From Halovulum sp039180525 (GTDB lineage: Bacteria; Pseudomonadota; Alphaproteobacteria; Rhodobacterales; Rhodobacteraceae), in contig JBCDDF010000006.1 in assembly GCA_039180525.1 (NCBI GenBank), forward strand, positions 1 to 64,000: a stretch of 64,000 bases of DNA. The letters are read 5' to 3'. A program made the position numbers and the translations under genes. The notes under the pieces are model-generated. The model was not told the DNA's origin, ran no database searches, and worked only from the letters and a program-made list of their open reading frames with translations. Shown piece by piece: positions 39,620 to 47,319 of the stretch. Position 1 is the first letter of the stretch. Each line of letters opens with the position of its first letter.

Positions 39620-40100
39620 GCGCGGGCTCTTCGCTGACGGCATCGGTTTGCGCCGCGCGCCAGGCATCCAGCCGCCCGGCCAGCGCGTTGTCGCTATTGG
39701 CCAGCATCGCCGCCGCCAGCAATGCGGCATTTGCCGCGCCAGCCGGTCCCACCGCCAGCGTGCCCACCGGGACACCGCGTGGCATCTGGGCGATGGACAA
39801 CAGACTGTCGAGTCCGCTCAGAAATTTCGACGCCACCGGCACGCCCAGCACCGGCACCCGCGTTTTGGCCGCCAGCATGCCCGGCAGGTGCGCCGCGCCG
39901 CCGGCGCCGGCGATCAGCACCTGCAACCCGCGCGAAGCGGCGGTTTCGGCGTAGTCGAACAGCCGGTCCGGCGTGCGATGGGCCGACACGATCCGGGCCT
40001 CGTAGCTGACTTCCAGCACGTCCAGGATATCGGCGGCGGCGGACATTGTCGGCCAGTCCGATTGGCTGCCCATCACCAGGCCGATCAGGGGATGTGTCAT
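39612..40100 (-). CDS. purE: N5-CAIR mutase (PurE class I)
   Basis: 162 residues. VMGSQSDWPTMSAAADIL is the class I nucleotide site, VSAHRTPDRLFDYA carries the catalytic His, and GAGGAAHLPGMLAAKT and SLLSIAQMPRGVPVGTLA follow. It rearranges N5-CAIR to CAIR, right after PurK, with which it is translationally coupled. Confidence 0.97.
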   Translation of the reverse strand: MTHPLIGLVMGSQSDWPTMSAAADILDVLEVSYEARIVSAHRTPDRLFDYAETAASRGLQVLIAGAGGAAHLPGMLAAKTRVPVLGVPVASKFLSGLDSLLSIAQMPRGVPVGTLAVGPAGAANAALLAAAMLANSDNALAGRLDAWRAAQTDAVSEEPARD

Positions 40101-40118
40101 GGGATTCCTATTTGCACA

Positions 40119-40337
40119 TCATGCGATAATATCGGGGGTAATATCGTCTTCCAGCCGCGCGATCTGGTCTTTCAGCGCGAGTTTGCGCTTTTTCATCCGC
40201 CGCAGTGCCAGCATGTCGTGGCTGCGCTGCTCTTCCATCGCGGAAATCGCGTGGTCGAGGTCGCGATGCTCTTCCTGCAGCACCCGCAGGCGCGTGCGCA
40301 ACACCTCTGACCGGCTCATCTCACCCGGGTTCGACAT
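40119..40337 (-). CDS. DUF465 (YdcH-like) protein
   Basis: 72-residue helical hairpin: LRVLQEEHRDLDHAISAMEEQ then MLALRRMKKRKLALKDQIARLE. The LKKxKLxLKD motif defines DUF465. Function unknown; probably forms a coiled-coil dimer. Eighteen bases before purE, hence likely in that operon. Confidence 0.9.
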   Translation of the reverse strand: MSNPGEMSRSEVLRTRLRVLQEEHRDLDHAISAMEEQRSHDMLALRRMKKRKLALKDQIARLEDDITPDIIA

Positions 40338-40370
40338 AATCGGCTGACCAGCCCCTTACCCCCTGAAACC

Positions 40371-40399
40371 CTTGCTTTATGCCAACTCCGCCCCCATGT
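40371..40399 (+). promoter_or_regulatory. Heat-shock (sigma-32/RpoH) type promoter
   Basis: CCCTTGCTT, then 14 bases to CCCCATGT. This fits the RpoH consensus CTTGAAA-N13/14-CCCCATNT well and lies 67 bp before the hsp20 start. Confidence 0.8.
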
Positions 40400-40465
40400 C
40401 TTCAAGGCCGGGGATCGCCTGAATGGGGTCTGCGGTTCGGCGTCGCTTTGAAAAGGGCCTGAAAC

Positions 40466-40885
40466 ATGACGAAGGCAACATTTGCCGCGCATCCGTATCT
40501 GCTGGGTTTCGAGCAACTCGAACGACTTCTGGAACGCAGCGCGAAGTCCGGCAATGATGGCTACCCGCCCTACAACATCGAAAGCCGCGGCGAGGGGGTC
40601 TATCGCATCACCCTGGCGGTGGCGGGTTTTGCCGAGGACGATCTGTCGATCACGTTGGAGAACGCGCAACTCGTGATCCGCGGCAAGCAGGAGGACCCGG
40701 CCGACGCGCGTGTGTTCCTCCATCGCGGTATCGCCGCCCGCCAGTTTCAGCGCAGTTTTGTGCTGGCCGACGGGGTCGAGGTCGCCAACGCGCATCTGGC
40801 CAACGGCCTGCTGCATATCGACCTGCGCCGGCAGGAACCCGAAAGCGTGATCCAGACCATTCAGATCAACAAAGGCAAGGGGTAG
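40466..40885 (+). CDS. Small heat-shock protein (Hsp20/IbpA type)
   Basis: 139 residues. The alpha-crystallin domain runs from YPPYNIESRGEGVYRITLAVAGF through DDLSITLENAQLVIRGKQE to LHRGIAARQFQRSFVLADGVEV and the closing ANGLLHIDLRR. The C-terminal IxI anchor is IQI. It is an ATP-independent holdase. The RpoH-type promoter supports heat induction, and it is followed within 5 bp by DUF1150. Confidence 0.95.
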   Translation: MTKATFAAHPYLLGFEQLERLLERSAKSGNDGYPPYNIESRGEGVYRITLAVAGFAEDDLSITLENAQLVIRGKQEDPADARVFLHRGIAARQFQRSFVLADGVEVANAHLANGLLHIDLRRQEPESVIQTIQINKGKG

Positions 40886-40890
40886 AGCAG

Positions 40891-41115
40891 ATGACCGACA
40901 CACCATATCTGACAGATGCCGAAGACAGCATCGCCTATATCCGGCTGGTCAATCGGGCCGCATTGCCAGCAGAGATCCGTGACAAGACCGAGGGGATGGA
41001 CCAGATCTATTCCATCCACGACGCCCAGGGCCATGTGCTCGCGCTGGTCGATGACCGGGACAAGGCCTTCGTGGTCGCCCGCATGAACGAGATGCAGCCG
41101 GTCAGCGTCCACTGA
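40891..41115 (+). CDS. DUF1150 protein
   Basis: 74 residues (AEDSIAYIRLVNRAALPAEI, then IYSIHDAQGHVLALVDDRDKAFVVAR). DUF1150 genes are found next to hsp20 in alphaproteobacteria; here five bases separate them. The role is unknown, presumably related to stress, since they share a heat-shock promoter. Confidence 0.92.
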   Translation: MTDTPYLTDAEDSIAYIRLVNRAALPAEIRDKTEGMDQIYSIHDAQGHVLALVDDRDKAFVVARMNEMQPVSVH

Positions 41116-41169
41116 TGCTTGCGCCGCCGGCCCCTTGGCAGGGCCGGCGAAACTTGCCAATACCGGCCT

Positions 41170-42444
41170 GTGCCGGATCTGTCTGACATTCACGCCATCG
41201 ACGCGCTGACCATCGTGCCGCCCGCGCGCCCGCTGACCGGGCTGGCGCGGCCGCCGGGGTCGAAATCGATCACCAACCGCGTGCTGCTGCTGGCCGCTCT
41301 GGCGCCCGGCACCAGCCATATTACCGGGGCGCTGAAAAGCCTGGACACCACATTGATGGCGCGCGCGTTGCGGCAGATGGGCGTGACCATCACCGAGCCT
41401 GATGCCACCAGTTTCGTGGTCAAGTCCCACGGCCAACTGACCGCGCCGGCGGAGGCCCTGATGCTGGGCAACGCAGGCACGGCGATGCGGTTTCTGACCG
41501 CTGCGGTGGCGTTGGTCGATGGCCCGGTGACTGTGGATGGCGATGCGCATATGCGCAAACGCCCAATCGGCGCACTGACCGCGGCGCTTTCGGGTATGGG
41601 CGTGGACATCTCCGACACGGCTGGGTGTCCGCCGGTCATGGTGCGTGGCCGCGGATCGCTGCCGGGCGGGCTGGTGGAAATCGATGGAAGCCTTTCCAGC
41701 CAGTATGTCTCCGCCCTGCTGATGGTGGCCCCGCGCGCCGATGGCCCGGTCGAATTGCAACTCACCGGCGATGGCATCGGGGCACGCGGATACATCGACC
41801 TGACCGTGGCGGCGATGCGGCAGTTCGGGGCGCAGGTCACGAAAGACGGTCGCGGGTCGTGGCATATCGCTCCCACGGGGTATCGCGCCGCGGAAGTCGC
41901 GGTGGAGCCCGATGCCTCGGCTGCGACCTATCTGTGGGCGGCCGCGGTGCTTACCGGGGGCGGGATCGATCTGGGGATCGATACCACCCGCTTTATCCAA
42001 CCCGACGCGGCGGCGGCGCCGGTGATAGAGGCTTTCCCGCATCTGCCGGACACCATCGATGGCAGCCAGATGCAGGATGCCATCCCGACCCTTGCCGTTC
42101 TGGCAGCATTTGCCGAGAACCCGGTGCGCTTTACGGGCATCGCCAACCTGCGGGTCAAGGAGTGCGACCGCATCCGTGCGCTATCGACCGAGTTGAACCG
42201 CATCGCCCCGGGATTGGCCGAGGAACGCGGCGACGATCTGATCGTGCGGCCGGACCCGCGCATCTCCGGCGCGGTGCATCCGACCCGGATCGAAACCTAT
42301 GCCGATCACCGCATCGCCATGAGTTTCGCCCTGGCTGGCCTGCGCGTGCAAGGCATAACCATTCTCGACCCCGCCTGCACCGGCAAGACCTGGCCCGAGT
42401 ACTGGCGCGTGCTGTCCAGTCTGGGCGTGGAGTTCCGCACATAG
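41170..42444 (+). CDS. aroA: 3-phosphoshikimate 1-carboxyvinyltransferase (EPSP synthase)
   Basis: Sixth step of the shikimate pathway. PPGSKSITNRVLLLAAL binds shikimate-3-phosphate and PEP; LMLGNAGTAMRFL, HMRKRPIGALTAAL, IDGSLSSQYVSALLM, the catalytic Asp/Glu region and VKECDRIRALSTELNR are all in place. It is of the E. coli-like class I by these motifs, but Phe108 stands where class I enzymes have Pro (TAMRP; E. coli Pro101). The start is a GTG (424 residues); a TTG at 41119 is an alternative. It lies 54 bp after DUF1150, so heat-shock readthrough is possible. Confidence 0.95.
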   Translation: MPDLSDIHAIDALTIVPPARPLTGLARPPGSKSITNRVLLLAALAPGTSHITGALKSLDTTLMARALRQMGVTITEPDATSFVVKSHGQLTAPAEALMLGNAGTAMRFLTAAVALVDGPVTVDGDAHMRKRPIGALTAALSGMGVDISDTAGCPPVMVRGRGSLPGGLVEIDGSLSSQYVSALLMVAPRADGPVELQLTGDGIGARGYIDLTVAAMRQFGAQVTKDGRGSWHIAPTGYRAAEVAVEPDASAATYLWAAAVLTGGGIDLGIDTTRFIQPDAAAAPVIEAFPHLPDTIDGSQMQDAIPTLAVLAAFAENPVRFTGIANLRVKECDRIRALSTELNRIAPGLAEERGDDLIVRPDPRISGAVHPTRIETYADHRIAMSFALAGLRVQGITILDPACTGKTWPEYWRVLSSLGVEFRT

Positions 42445-42445
42445 G

Positions 42446-42477
42446 GCCGATGCCGCCGATAGCGCGGCGGCATCGGC
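42446..42477 (+). terminator. Terminator hairpin of aroA
   Basis: Perfect 12-bp inverted repeat GCCGATGCCGCC / GGCGGCATCGGC with an eight-base loop, one base after the aroA stop codon; no T run. Confidence 0.75.
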
Positions 42478-42566
42478 AGAACCGGCTGCGCCGCTGGACT
42501 TGGATGTCGCGCCCGACCGTGCTGGCGGGGTGCCTGACCTGGGCCGGCGGCGGTGACCGATGCCCC

Positions 42567-42682
42567 AGAGCAAAAACGGATCAGAGCGAAACAATCTGAT
42601 CCTAGAATTTTGCTCAAACTATTGAATCTGGGCCAAAATCCTTTTTCCAGACTGATTCAGTCCGAAATGGTTTTGATCTAAG
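42567..42682. repeat. Dispersed 115-bp two-hairpin repeat, copy B
   Basis: Second copy of the element at 25821-25935, about 90% identical with one indel. GAGCAAAA/TTTTGCTC and the inner GGATCAG/CTGATCC make the first hairpin, CAGACTG/CAGTC the second. It lies between convergent aroA and the patatin gene, and the stop codon of the latter is inside it. Confidence 0.85.
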
Positions 42683-43508
42683 CTCGGCGTTCGCTGGGCA
42701 CCGGCATGCCCGCGGTCAAAAGCGCGCGCTTGGTCTCACGAAAGGCGTTGTCGGGGAACGCCAGGATCTCCAGCGTTTTTACGAAATCCAATGGGCCGAA
42801 GCGGCAGGTCTCTGGCCGGATCAGCACGATATCGGGCCGGTCCTTCAGCTTGTGCAGCAATTGCTGGCGCATCATGTTGCGCATCGCGGTGGTCGCGGCC
42901 TCTATGGGGCCGGGGATGTCGGAACTGCTGGGCGGCAGATTGGCGATGGGATCGATGGCCAGCGTGATATCCGCCGGCGGCAATGCCTCGAAGGGCAGAT
43001 TGTTTACCACCCCGCCATCCACAAGCACCCGCCCATCCCACTTCACCGGGCGAAAGACGCCTGGAATGGCGATCGAGGCGCCCACCGCACGGCGCAGATC
43101 GCCGCTGGAAAACCGCACCTCTTCGCCATTGTGGAAGTCGGTCGCGACGGCGGTAAGGGGGATCTGCAGATCCTCGAACTGGCGCGGGACCCGGTCGGAG
43201 TAAATCGCCTCGACCACCGCGACGGGATCCACGCTCAGGCCCTTTAGCGGCGCGGTGAAGCCGATCACGCCGCGTAGGCGGGCCAGCGTCGATACCGGGC
43301 TGTTGGCCATGTCCGACACCGCGGCGCGGATCTCGCGCCCGGTAAGCCCCGCGGCGTAGCTTGCGCCGATCAGCGCGCCGATAGAGGTGCCCGCAATGGC
43401 CACCGGGCGCACGCCCAGATCGTCCAGCGCCTCCAGCACCGCGATGTGGCCAAGCCCAGCGGCACCGCCACCGCCGAGCGCCAGGGCGAAGCTTGGCGGT
43501 CGGGTCAC
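42678..43508 (-). CDS. Patatin-like phospholipase
   Basis: 276 residues. Oxyanion hole GGGGAAGLGHIAVLEAL, nucleophile GTSIGA (Ser42), and the dyad Asp in VDGGVVNNLP (Asp164) are the patatin set. FATD-like VATDFHNGEE is also present. It has no signal peptide, so a cytosolic or membrane-associated lipid acyl hydrolase. The GTG start overlaps the stop of trxB by four bases (GTGA). Confidence 0.92.
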   Translation of the reverse strand: MTRPPSFALALGGGGAAGLGHIAVLEALDDLGVRPVAIAGTSIGALIGASYAAGLTGREIRAAVSDMANSPVSTLARLRGVIGFTAPLKGLSVDPVAVVEAIYSDRVPRQFEDLQIPLTAVATDFHNGEEVRFSSGDLRRAVGASIAIPGVFRPVKWDGRVLVDGGVVNNLPFEALPPADITLAIDPIANLPPSSSDIPGPIEAATTAMRNMMRQQLLHKLKDRPDIVLIRPETCRFGPLDFVKTLEILAFPDNAFRETKRALLTAGMPVPSERRA

Positions 43509-44470
43509 TCAGCCGCCTGCGGCTGATCCGCGGCAACGCTGGCCAGGAAGTGTTCCGCATCCAGCGCCGCCATGCAGCCCATACCTGCGCTGGTCACGGC
43601 CTGGCGATAGACATGATCGGTGACGTCGCCGGCGGCAAACACGCCGGGGATCGACGTGGCCGTGCTGCCGGCCCGGACCTTCACGTAACCGCCCATATGT
43701 GTCTCAAGCTGGTCCCTGACCAACTCGGTCGCCGGGGCGTGGCCGATCGCGATGAACACGCCCTTCGCCGGCAACTCGGTGACGGCGCCGGTCTGGGCAT
43801 GGCGCAGCCGCACGCCCTCCACCCCCAGCGGATCCTCGCTGCCCACCACCTCTTCGAGTTCATGGAACCACAGGGGCGTGATCTTTGGATGCTTCAGCAG
43901 CCGATCCTGCAGGATCTTTTCCGCCCGCAGGCTGTCGCGACGGTGGACCAGCGTCACCTTGGAGGCGAAATTGGTCAGAAACAGCGCCTCTTCGACGGCG
44001 GTATTGCCACCGCCCACGACGACGATTTCCTGGCCGCGATAGAAGAACCCGTCGCAGGTCGCGCAGGCCGAGACACCGAAGCCCTTGAACTTCTCCTCCG
44101 AAGGCAGGCCCAGCCATTTCGCCTGCGCTCCGGTGGCCAGGATCACCGCGTCGGCGGTATAGGTCGTGCCGCTGTCGGCGGTCGCCGTGAACGGCCGGCG
44201 CGAAAGATCTAGAGCCGAGATATGATCCGACACGATCTCCGTCCCCATCGCCTTGGCATGGGCTTCCATGCGCACCATAAGATCGGGGCCCTGCACCTCG
44301 GTGTCGCCGGGCCAATTCTCGACATCTGTGGTCGTGGTCAACTGGCCGCCAGGCTGGATGCCCTGGATCAGCAGCGGATCCAGCATCGCCCGTGCGCCAT
44401 AGACGGCGGCGGTATAACCGGCGGGACCGGAACCGATGATCAACAAACGGGTATGGCGATGTTCGGACAT
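43505..44470 (-). CDS. trxB: Thioredoxin-disulfide reductase
   Basis: FAD/NADPH enzyme that reduces thioredoxin. FAD motif LIIGSGPAGYTAAVYGARA, redox CATC (136-139), NADPH motif VVVGGGNTAVEEALFL and closing GVFAAGDVTDHVYRQAVTSAG. The start at 44470 (MSEHRHTRLL) is five codons inside the longest frame. Divergent from the Lrp regulator gene; first gene of a two-gene operon with the patatin. Confidence 0.97.
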   Translation of the reverse strand: MSEHRHTRLLIIGSGPAGYTAAVYGARAMLDPLLIQGIQPGGQLTTTTDVENWPGDTEVQGPDLMVRMEAHAKAMGTEIVSDHISALDLSRRPFTATADSGTTYTADAVILATGAQAKWLGLPSEEKFKGFGVSACATCDGFFYRGQEIVVVGGGNTAVEEALFLTNFASKVTLVHRRDSLRAEKILQDRLLKHPKITPLWFHELEEVVGSEDPLGVEGVRLRHAQTGAVTELPAKGVFIAIGHAPATELVRDQLETHMGGYVKVRAGSTATSIPGVFAAGDVTDHVYRQAVTSAGMGCMAALDAEHFLASVAADQPQAAE

Positions 44471-44655
44471 GGGCTCAGCCTCCAACGAACCGGCGGTGAC
44501 AGTATATAGGCCGGCGGGGTCCGATCAAAAACCCCCCCGTTTCTCACATGTCGGGTCGCGACGGTCGCCGAAAAACGGTTCCAAATCTTGCGGTTTCGTG
44601 AAATAAAGTTTCGCATTTCGCCGTTGTAGAGGCGAAACAAGAAAGCGGAGGGGCA

Positions 44656-45156
44656 ATGCCCGGGGTAAAGCTCGACCCGATCGACCGCCGTATCCTGGCG
44701 GAACTGCAGGCCGACGGACGGATGACCAACGTGGAACTGTCGCGCCGGGTGGGAATTTCGGCCCCGCCCTGTCTGCGCCGGGTGCGCACGCTTGAGGAAA
44801 CCGGCCTGATCCGGGGCTATCATGCCGATGTTAACGCCCGCGAGCTGGGTTTCGAGGTGCAGGTCTTTGCCATGGTCAGCCTGTCGAGCCAGGCCGAGGC
44901 GGTGTTGTCCGCATTCGAAGAGCGGGTGCGGTCCTGGCCGCTGGTCCGCGAGTGCCACATGCTGAATGGCGAGATCGATTTCATCCTCAAGTGCGCGGCG
45001 CCGGATCTGTCAAGTTTCCAGACCTTCCTGACCGAAGAACTGACCGCGGCCGACAATGTCGAAAGCGTGAAGACCTCCCTGGTCATCCGCAACGCAAAAG
45101 ATGAACCGGGTGTGCCTTTCGACGTGCTGGAGGAACGCGCGGCGATGGAGGATTAG
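44656..45156 (+). CDS. Lrp/AsnC family transcriptional regulator
   Basis: 166 residues: N-terminal winged HTH (LDPIDRRILAELQADGRMTN, VELSRRVGISAPPCLRRVRT) and C-terminal RAM effector domain (VQVFAMVSLSSQAEAVLSAFE, then SWPLVRECHMLNGEIDFILK). Family members sense amino acids. GGAGGGG precedes the start. The 185-bp divergent spacer with trxB has repeated TTTCG/CGAAA words (GTTTCG at 44609 and GCGAAAC near 44632) that could be its operator. Confidence 0.94.
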   Translation: MPGVKLDPIDRRILAELQADGRMTNVELSRRVGISAPPCLRRVRTLEETGLIRGYHADVNARELGFEVQVFAMVSLSSQAEAVLSAFEERVRSWPLVRECHMLNGEIDFILKCAAPDLSSFQTFLTEELTAADNVESVKTSLVIRNAKDEPGVPFDVLEERAAMED

Positions 45157-45596
45157 CGGCTTATCCGCAGACCTGCGGCGGCGAAAGCCGCGTCACCGGT
45201 GGCGGTGATGGCCGGAATGGCCTGCGCTTCCGGCAACCAAAGTGCCCGGTGATCCGGTTCGCTGGGCGGGCCCAGCCGCAGGGTCGGGGTGCACAGATAG
45301 ATATGCGCGATCTTGCGCGCCCACAGATCGTATTCCGGCATATAGGCGAAGCGGCAGTACGCCCCCAGCCGCCGCAAAACCCGCACGCGCCAGCCGGTTT
45401 CCTCCAACACCTCGCGATGCAACGCCTGCACCGGCCCCTCGCCCGGGTCGATCCCGCCGCCCGGCAATTGTACCTCCAGCACCGGCCGCGCCTGTTCGGT
45501 CAGCAGCAGCCCTTCACCATGCCGGATCACCGCATAGGCGCCGGGCCGGTCTGTGTACCGAATACCGCGGCGCGGCGGGGTGCCATAGCGTCTCAT
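45153..45596 (-). CDS. Nudix hydrolase
   Basis: 147 residues. The Nudix box is GGGIDPGEGPVQALHREVLE followed by ETGW, preceded by AYAVIRHGEGLLLTEQARP. A substrate cannot be named. The start MRRYGTPPRRG is preferred to the longer frame. Its stop overlaps that of the convergent Lrp gene. Confidence 0.88.
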   Translation of the reverse strand: MRRYGTPPRRGIRYTDRPGAYAVIRHGEGLLLTEQARPVLEVQLPGGGIDPGEGPVQALHREVLEETGWRVRVLRRLGAYCRFAYMPEYDLWARKIAHIYLCTPTLRLGPPSEPDHRALWLPEAQAIPAITATGDAAFAAAGLRISR

Positions 45597-45733
45597 GTCA
45601 GCGTGGTGGCAAATGCGCCGCGTTGATGCAACCAGCGCTGCCGCCGGGTTGCGAAACAGTATTCCGCGCTGGGCGCGTGGCGCGGTGACCGCCCATGCTC
45701 GCGGCGCAACGCCTTCAGACAAGGGTCGCGCGG

Positions 45734-46378
45734 TCAGCCAACCTGCAACTTGCGGCCGCGGCGGATGAAGAACACCGCCAGCGTGGTGACAATGACGAAT
45801 GTGATCAGCCCCAGATAGCGTTCATAGATGCCGTCGACGCCCTTGGGCAGAAAGAAAAACACCGGTGCCGAAAGCGCCCAGACGATGGTGGTGGTCTTGA
45901 GCATGCGTCCGTAGGCGCTGCCGGCACGGCCCGCGCCGCCCGACATCAGCCAGGGCACCACGGTGAAAAGCAAGCCCAGGGCGTAGACGAGGTAGATATG
46001 TATCACCACGCCCTCGCTGTCATTGTCGCAATATTCGTTCCGCGCCCCGACCAGAAAGACGATCAAGCCCAAAAACGCGAGGCCGACGATGCCAACGCTC
46101 CACCCCAGCCCACCCATATGGGCGTGCGCTGCGAGAAGCGCGAGCGCGATCAGCGAGGCCGAAAACGCATAGATCCCGACGTCGACGATGAATTCGTACT
46201 TCCCGGCGCCCAGATCGCTGATCGTGTCGGCGATCCAGTCGTGATCGGGGACGACGAAATCGGCGATCATGATCGAAAGGGTGAAGATCGCGCAGCCGAA
46301 AATGGCATAGACACCGAGCCAGATCAGCAGACCCGGCTCCTCCTGCCGTTTTGGCGGTGCGGTTTCGTCCTTGCTCAC
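45734..46378 (-). CDS. DUF998-like integral membrane protein
   Basis: 214 residues with six hydrophobic segments. DWIADTISDLGAG after the first helix is the D.(I/L)SDLG-type motif of DUF998 proteins. Function unknown. The final residues are basic (FIRRGRKLQVG), putting the C-terminus in the cytoplasm. Confidence 0.75.
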   Translation of the reverse strand: MSKDETAPPKRQEEPGLLIWLGVYAIFGCAIFTLSIMIADFVVPDHDWIADTISDLGAGKYEFIVDVGIYAFSASLIALALLAAHAHMGGLGWSVGIVGLAFLGLIVFLVGARNEYCDNDSEGVVIHIYLVYALGLLFTVVPWLMSGGAGRAGSAYGRMLKTTTIVWALSAPVFFFLPKGVDGIYERYLGLITFVIVTTLAVFFIRRGRKLQVG

Positions 46379-46715
46379 GCGCGTCTCCCCCGATTTCGCG
46401 GACCCACGATCGCTTAGCTAGCCCAGAGCCTTGCCTGGTCCATTTCCCGGCCGACGGGCACGTCCCGCCCGGAAGGCTGCAGATCCGGCTTCCTCGATAC
46501 AGAAGCGGGGCTTGGCGGGGCATGGCGCAAGTCAACTCTCACGCCCGCGCGCGCAACTACATTCCGGGGGCGATGGGTCATTTTGGAATCTCGGCACAGA
46601 GTCCATAGTGCCAGATGCTTAGGGAACGGCAAACGACTGGATAATCCAGTTCAACACCCCAGGCTTGCAGACAGAGTCTTTGGGCTTTTAGCCCACGGGC
46701 GTATAGGAGGCATGC
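46379..46715. other. Intergenic stretch with a palindrome before the low-GC gene
   Basis: No gene is supported. It contains the 15-bp palindrome ACTGGAT-A-ATCCAGT (46636-46650) and a small hairpin TGGGC-TTTTA-GCCCA (about 46681-46695) just before the ribosome binding site of the next gene. GC falls towards the right end. Confidence 0.5.
46636..46650. promoter_or_regulatory. 15-bp palindrome, possible operator
   Basis: ACTGGAT-A-ATCCAGT, a perfect 7-1-7 palindrome 66 bp before the low-GC membrane gene. No regulator is known to bind it. Confidence 0.35.
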
Positions 46716-47192
46716 ATGAAGACTGGCCAATCTGTCTCAAACACGGCGATCTTTGGAGTGTTCTTCCTTTACAGCTTCGCCGTTCAACAAGTGACTTATT
46801 TCGTAAGCGCTTTGTTCACCGGACTTTATGCACTGGCGTTTGTTTTCGGCAACTCCGCGCAGTTGCTGCTTAATTCATTGTTCTTCTCGGCGATCCTAAC
46901 CGTTGTCTTTTTGCTGCTTAAGGGGGTCTTGCGGACGAAACTCAAATTGAAAGTCGGCGACCGCTGGCTTATCTCGGTTTTCTACATCTGCATCCCTCTG
47001 TGGCTCTTCTGGCTGTCAGTTCGGCCATCTTCTATTCCGTTGGACTTCAACTACCGAGGGTGCGCGGTGAGAGTGGCAGGCGAGCTAACTGCTTGTGGTC
47101 TCTGGTCAGCTTTGAGTGATTTGATTGCAACGCTATTGGTTGGCGCTTTGATCTTCTTGTGTACGGGTTTGGTCAGGTTTCGCGCTGGCTAA
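46716..47192 (+). CDS. Low-GC membrane protein of unknown function
   Basis: 158 residues with four hydrophobic segments (FGVFFLYSFAVQQVTYFVSAL, LLLNSLFFSAILTVVFLLL, ISVFYICIPLWLFWL, LIATLLVGALIFLC). AGGAGG stands six bases before the ATG, so translation is well supported. Base composition and codon use are clearly more AT-rich than around it; a recent transfer is likely. No family is recognised. Confidence 0.75.
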   Translation: MKTGQSVSNTAIFGVFFLYSFAVQQVTYFVSALFTGLYALAFVFGNSAQLLLNSLFFSAILTVVFLLLKGVLRTKLKLKVGDRWLISVFYICIPLWLFWLSVRPSSIPLDFNYRGCAVRVAGELTACGLWSALSDLIATLLVGALIFLCTGLVRFRAG

Positions 47193-47319
47193 AGGCAGCC
47201 TTGTCCGGATAGCTGACCTTGGGTCAGGTTTTGGCTGGGCACATCCACGGCAGTTTTGTTGAGCCGGCTATCTGGAACCGGACGCGCTAGAACTTTTTAC
47301 AGCGCACCGCTAGCCACCC

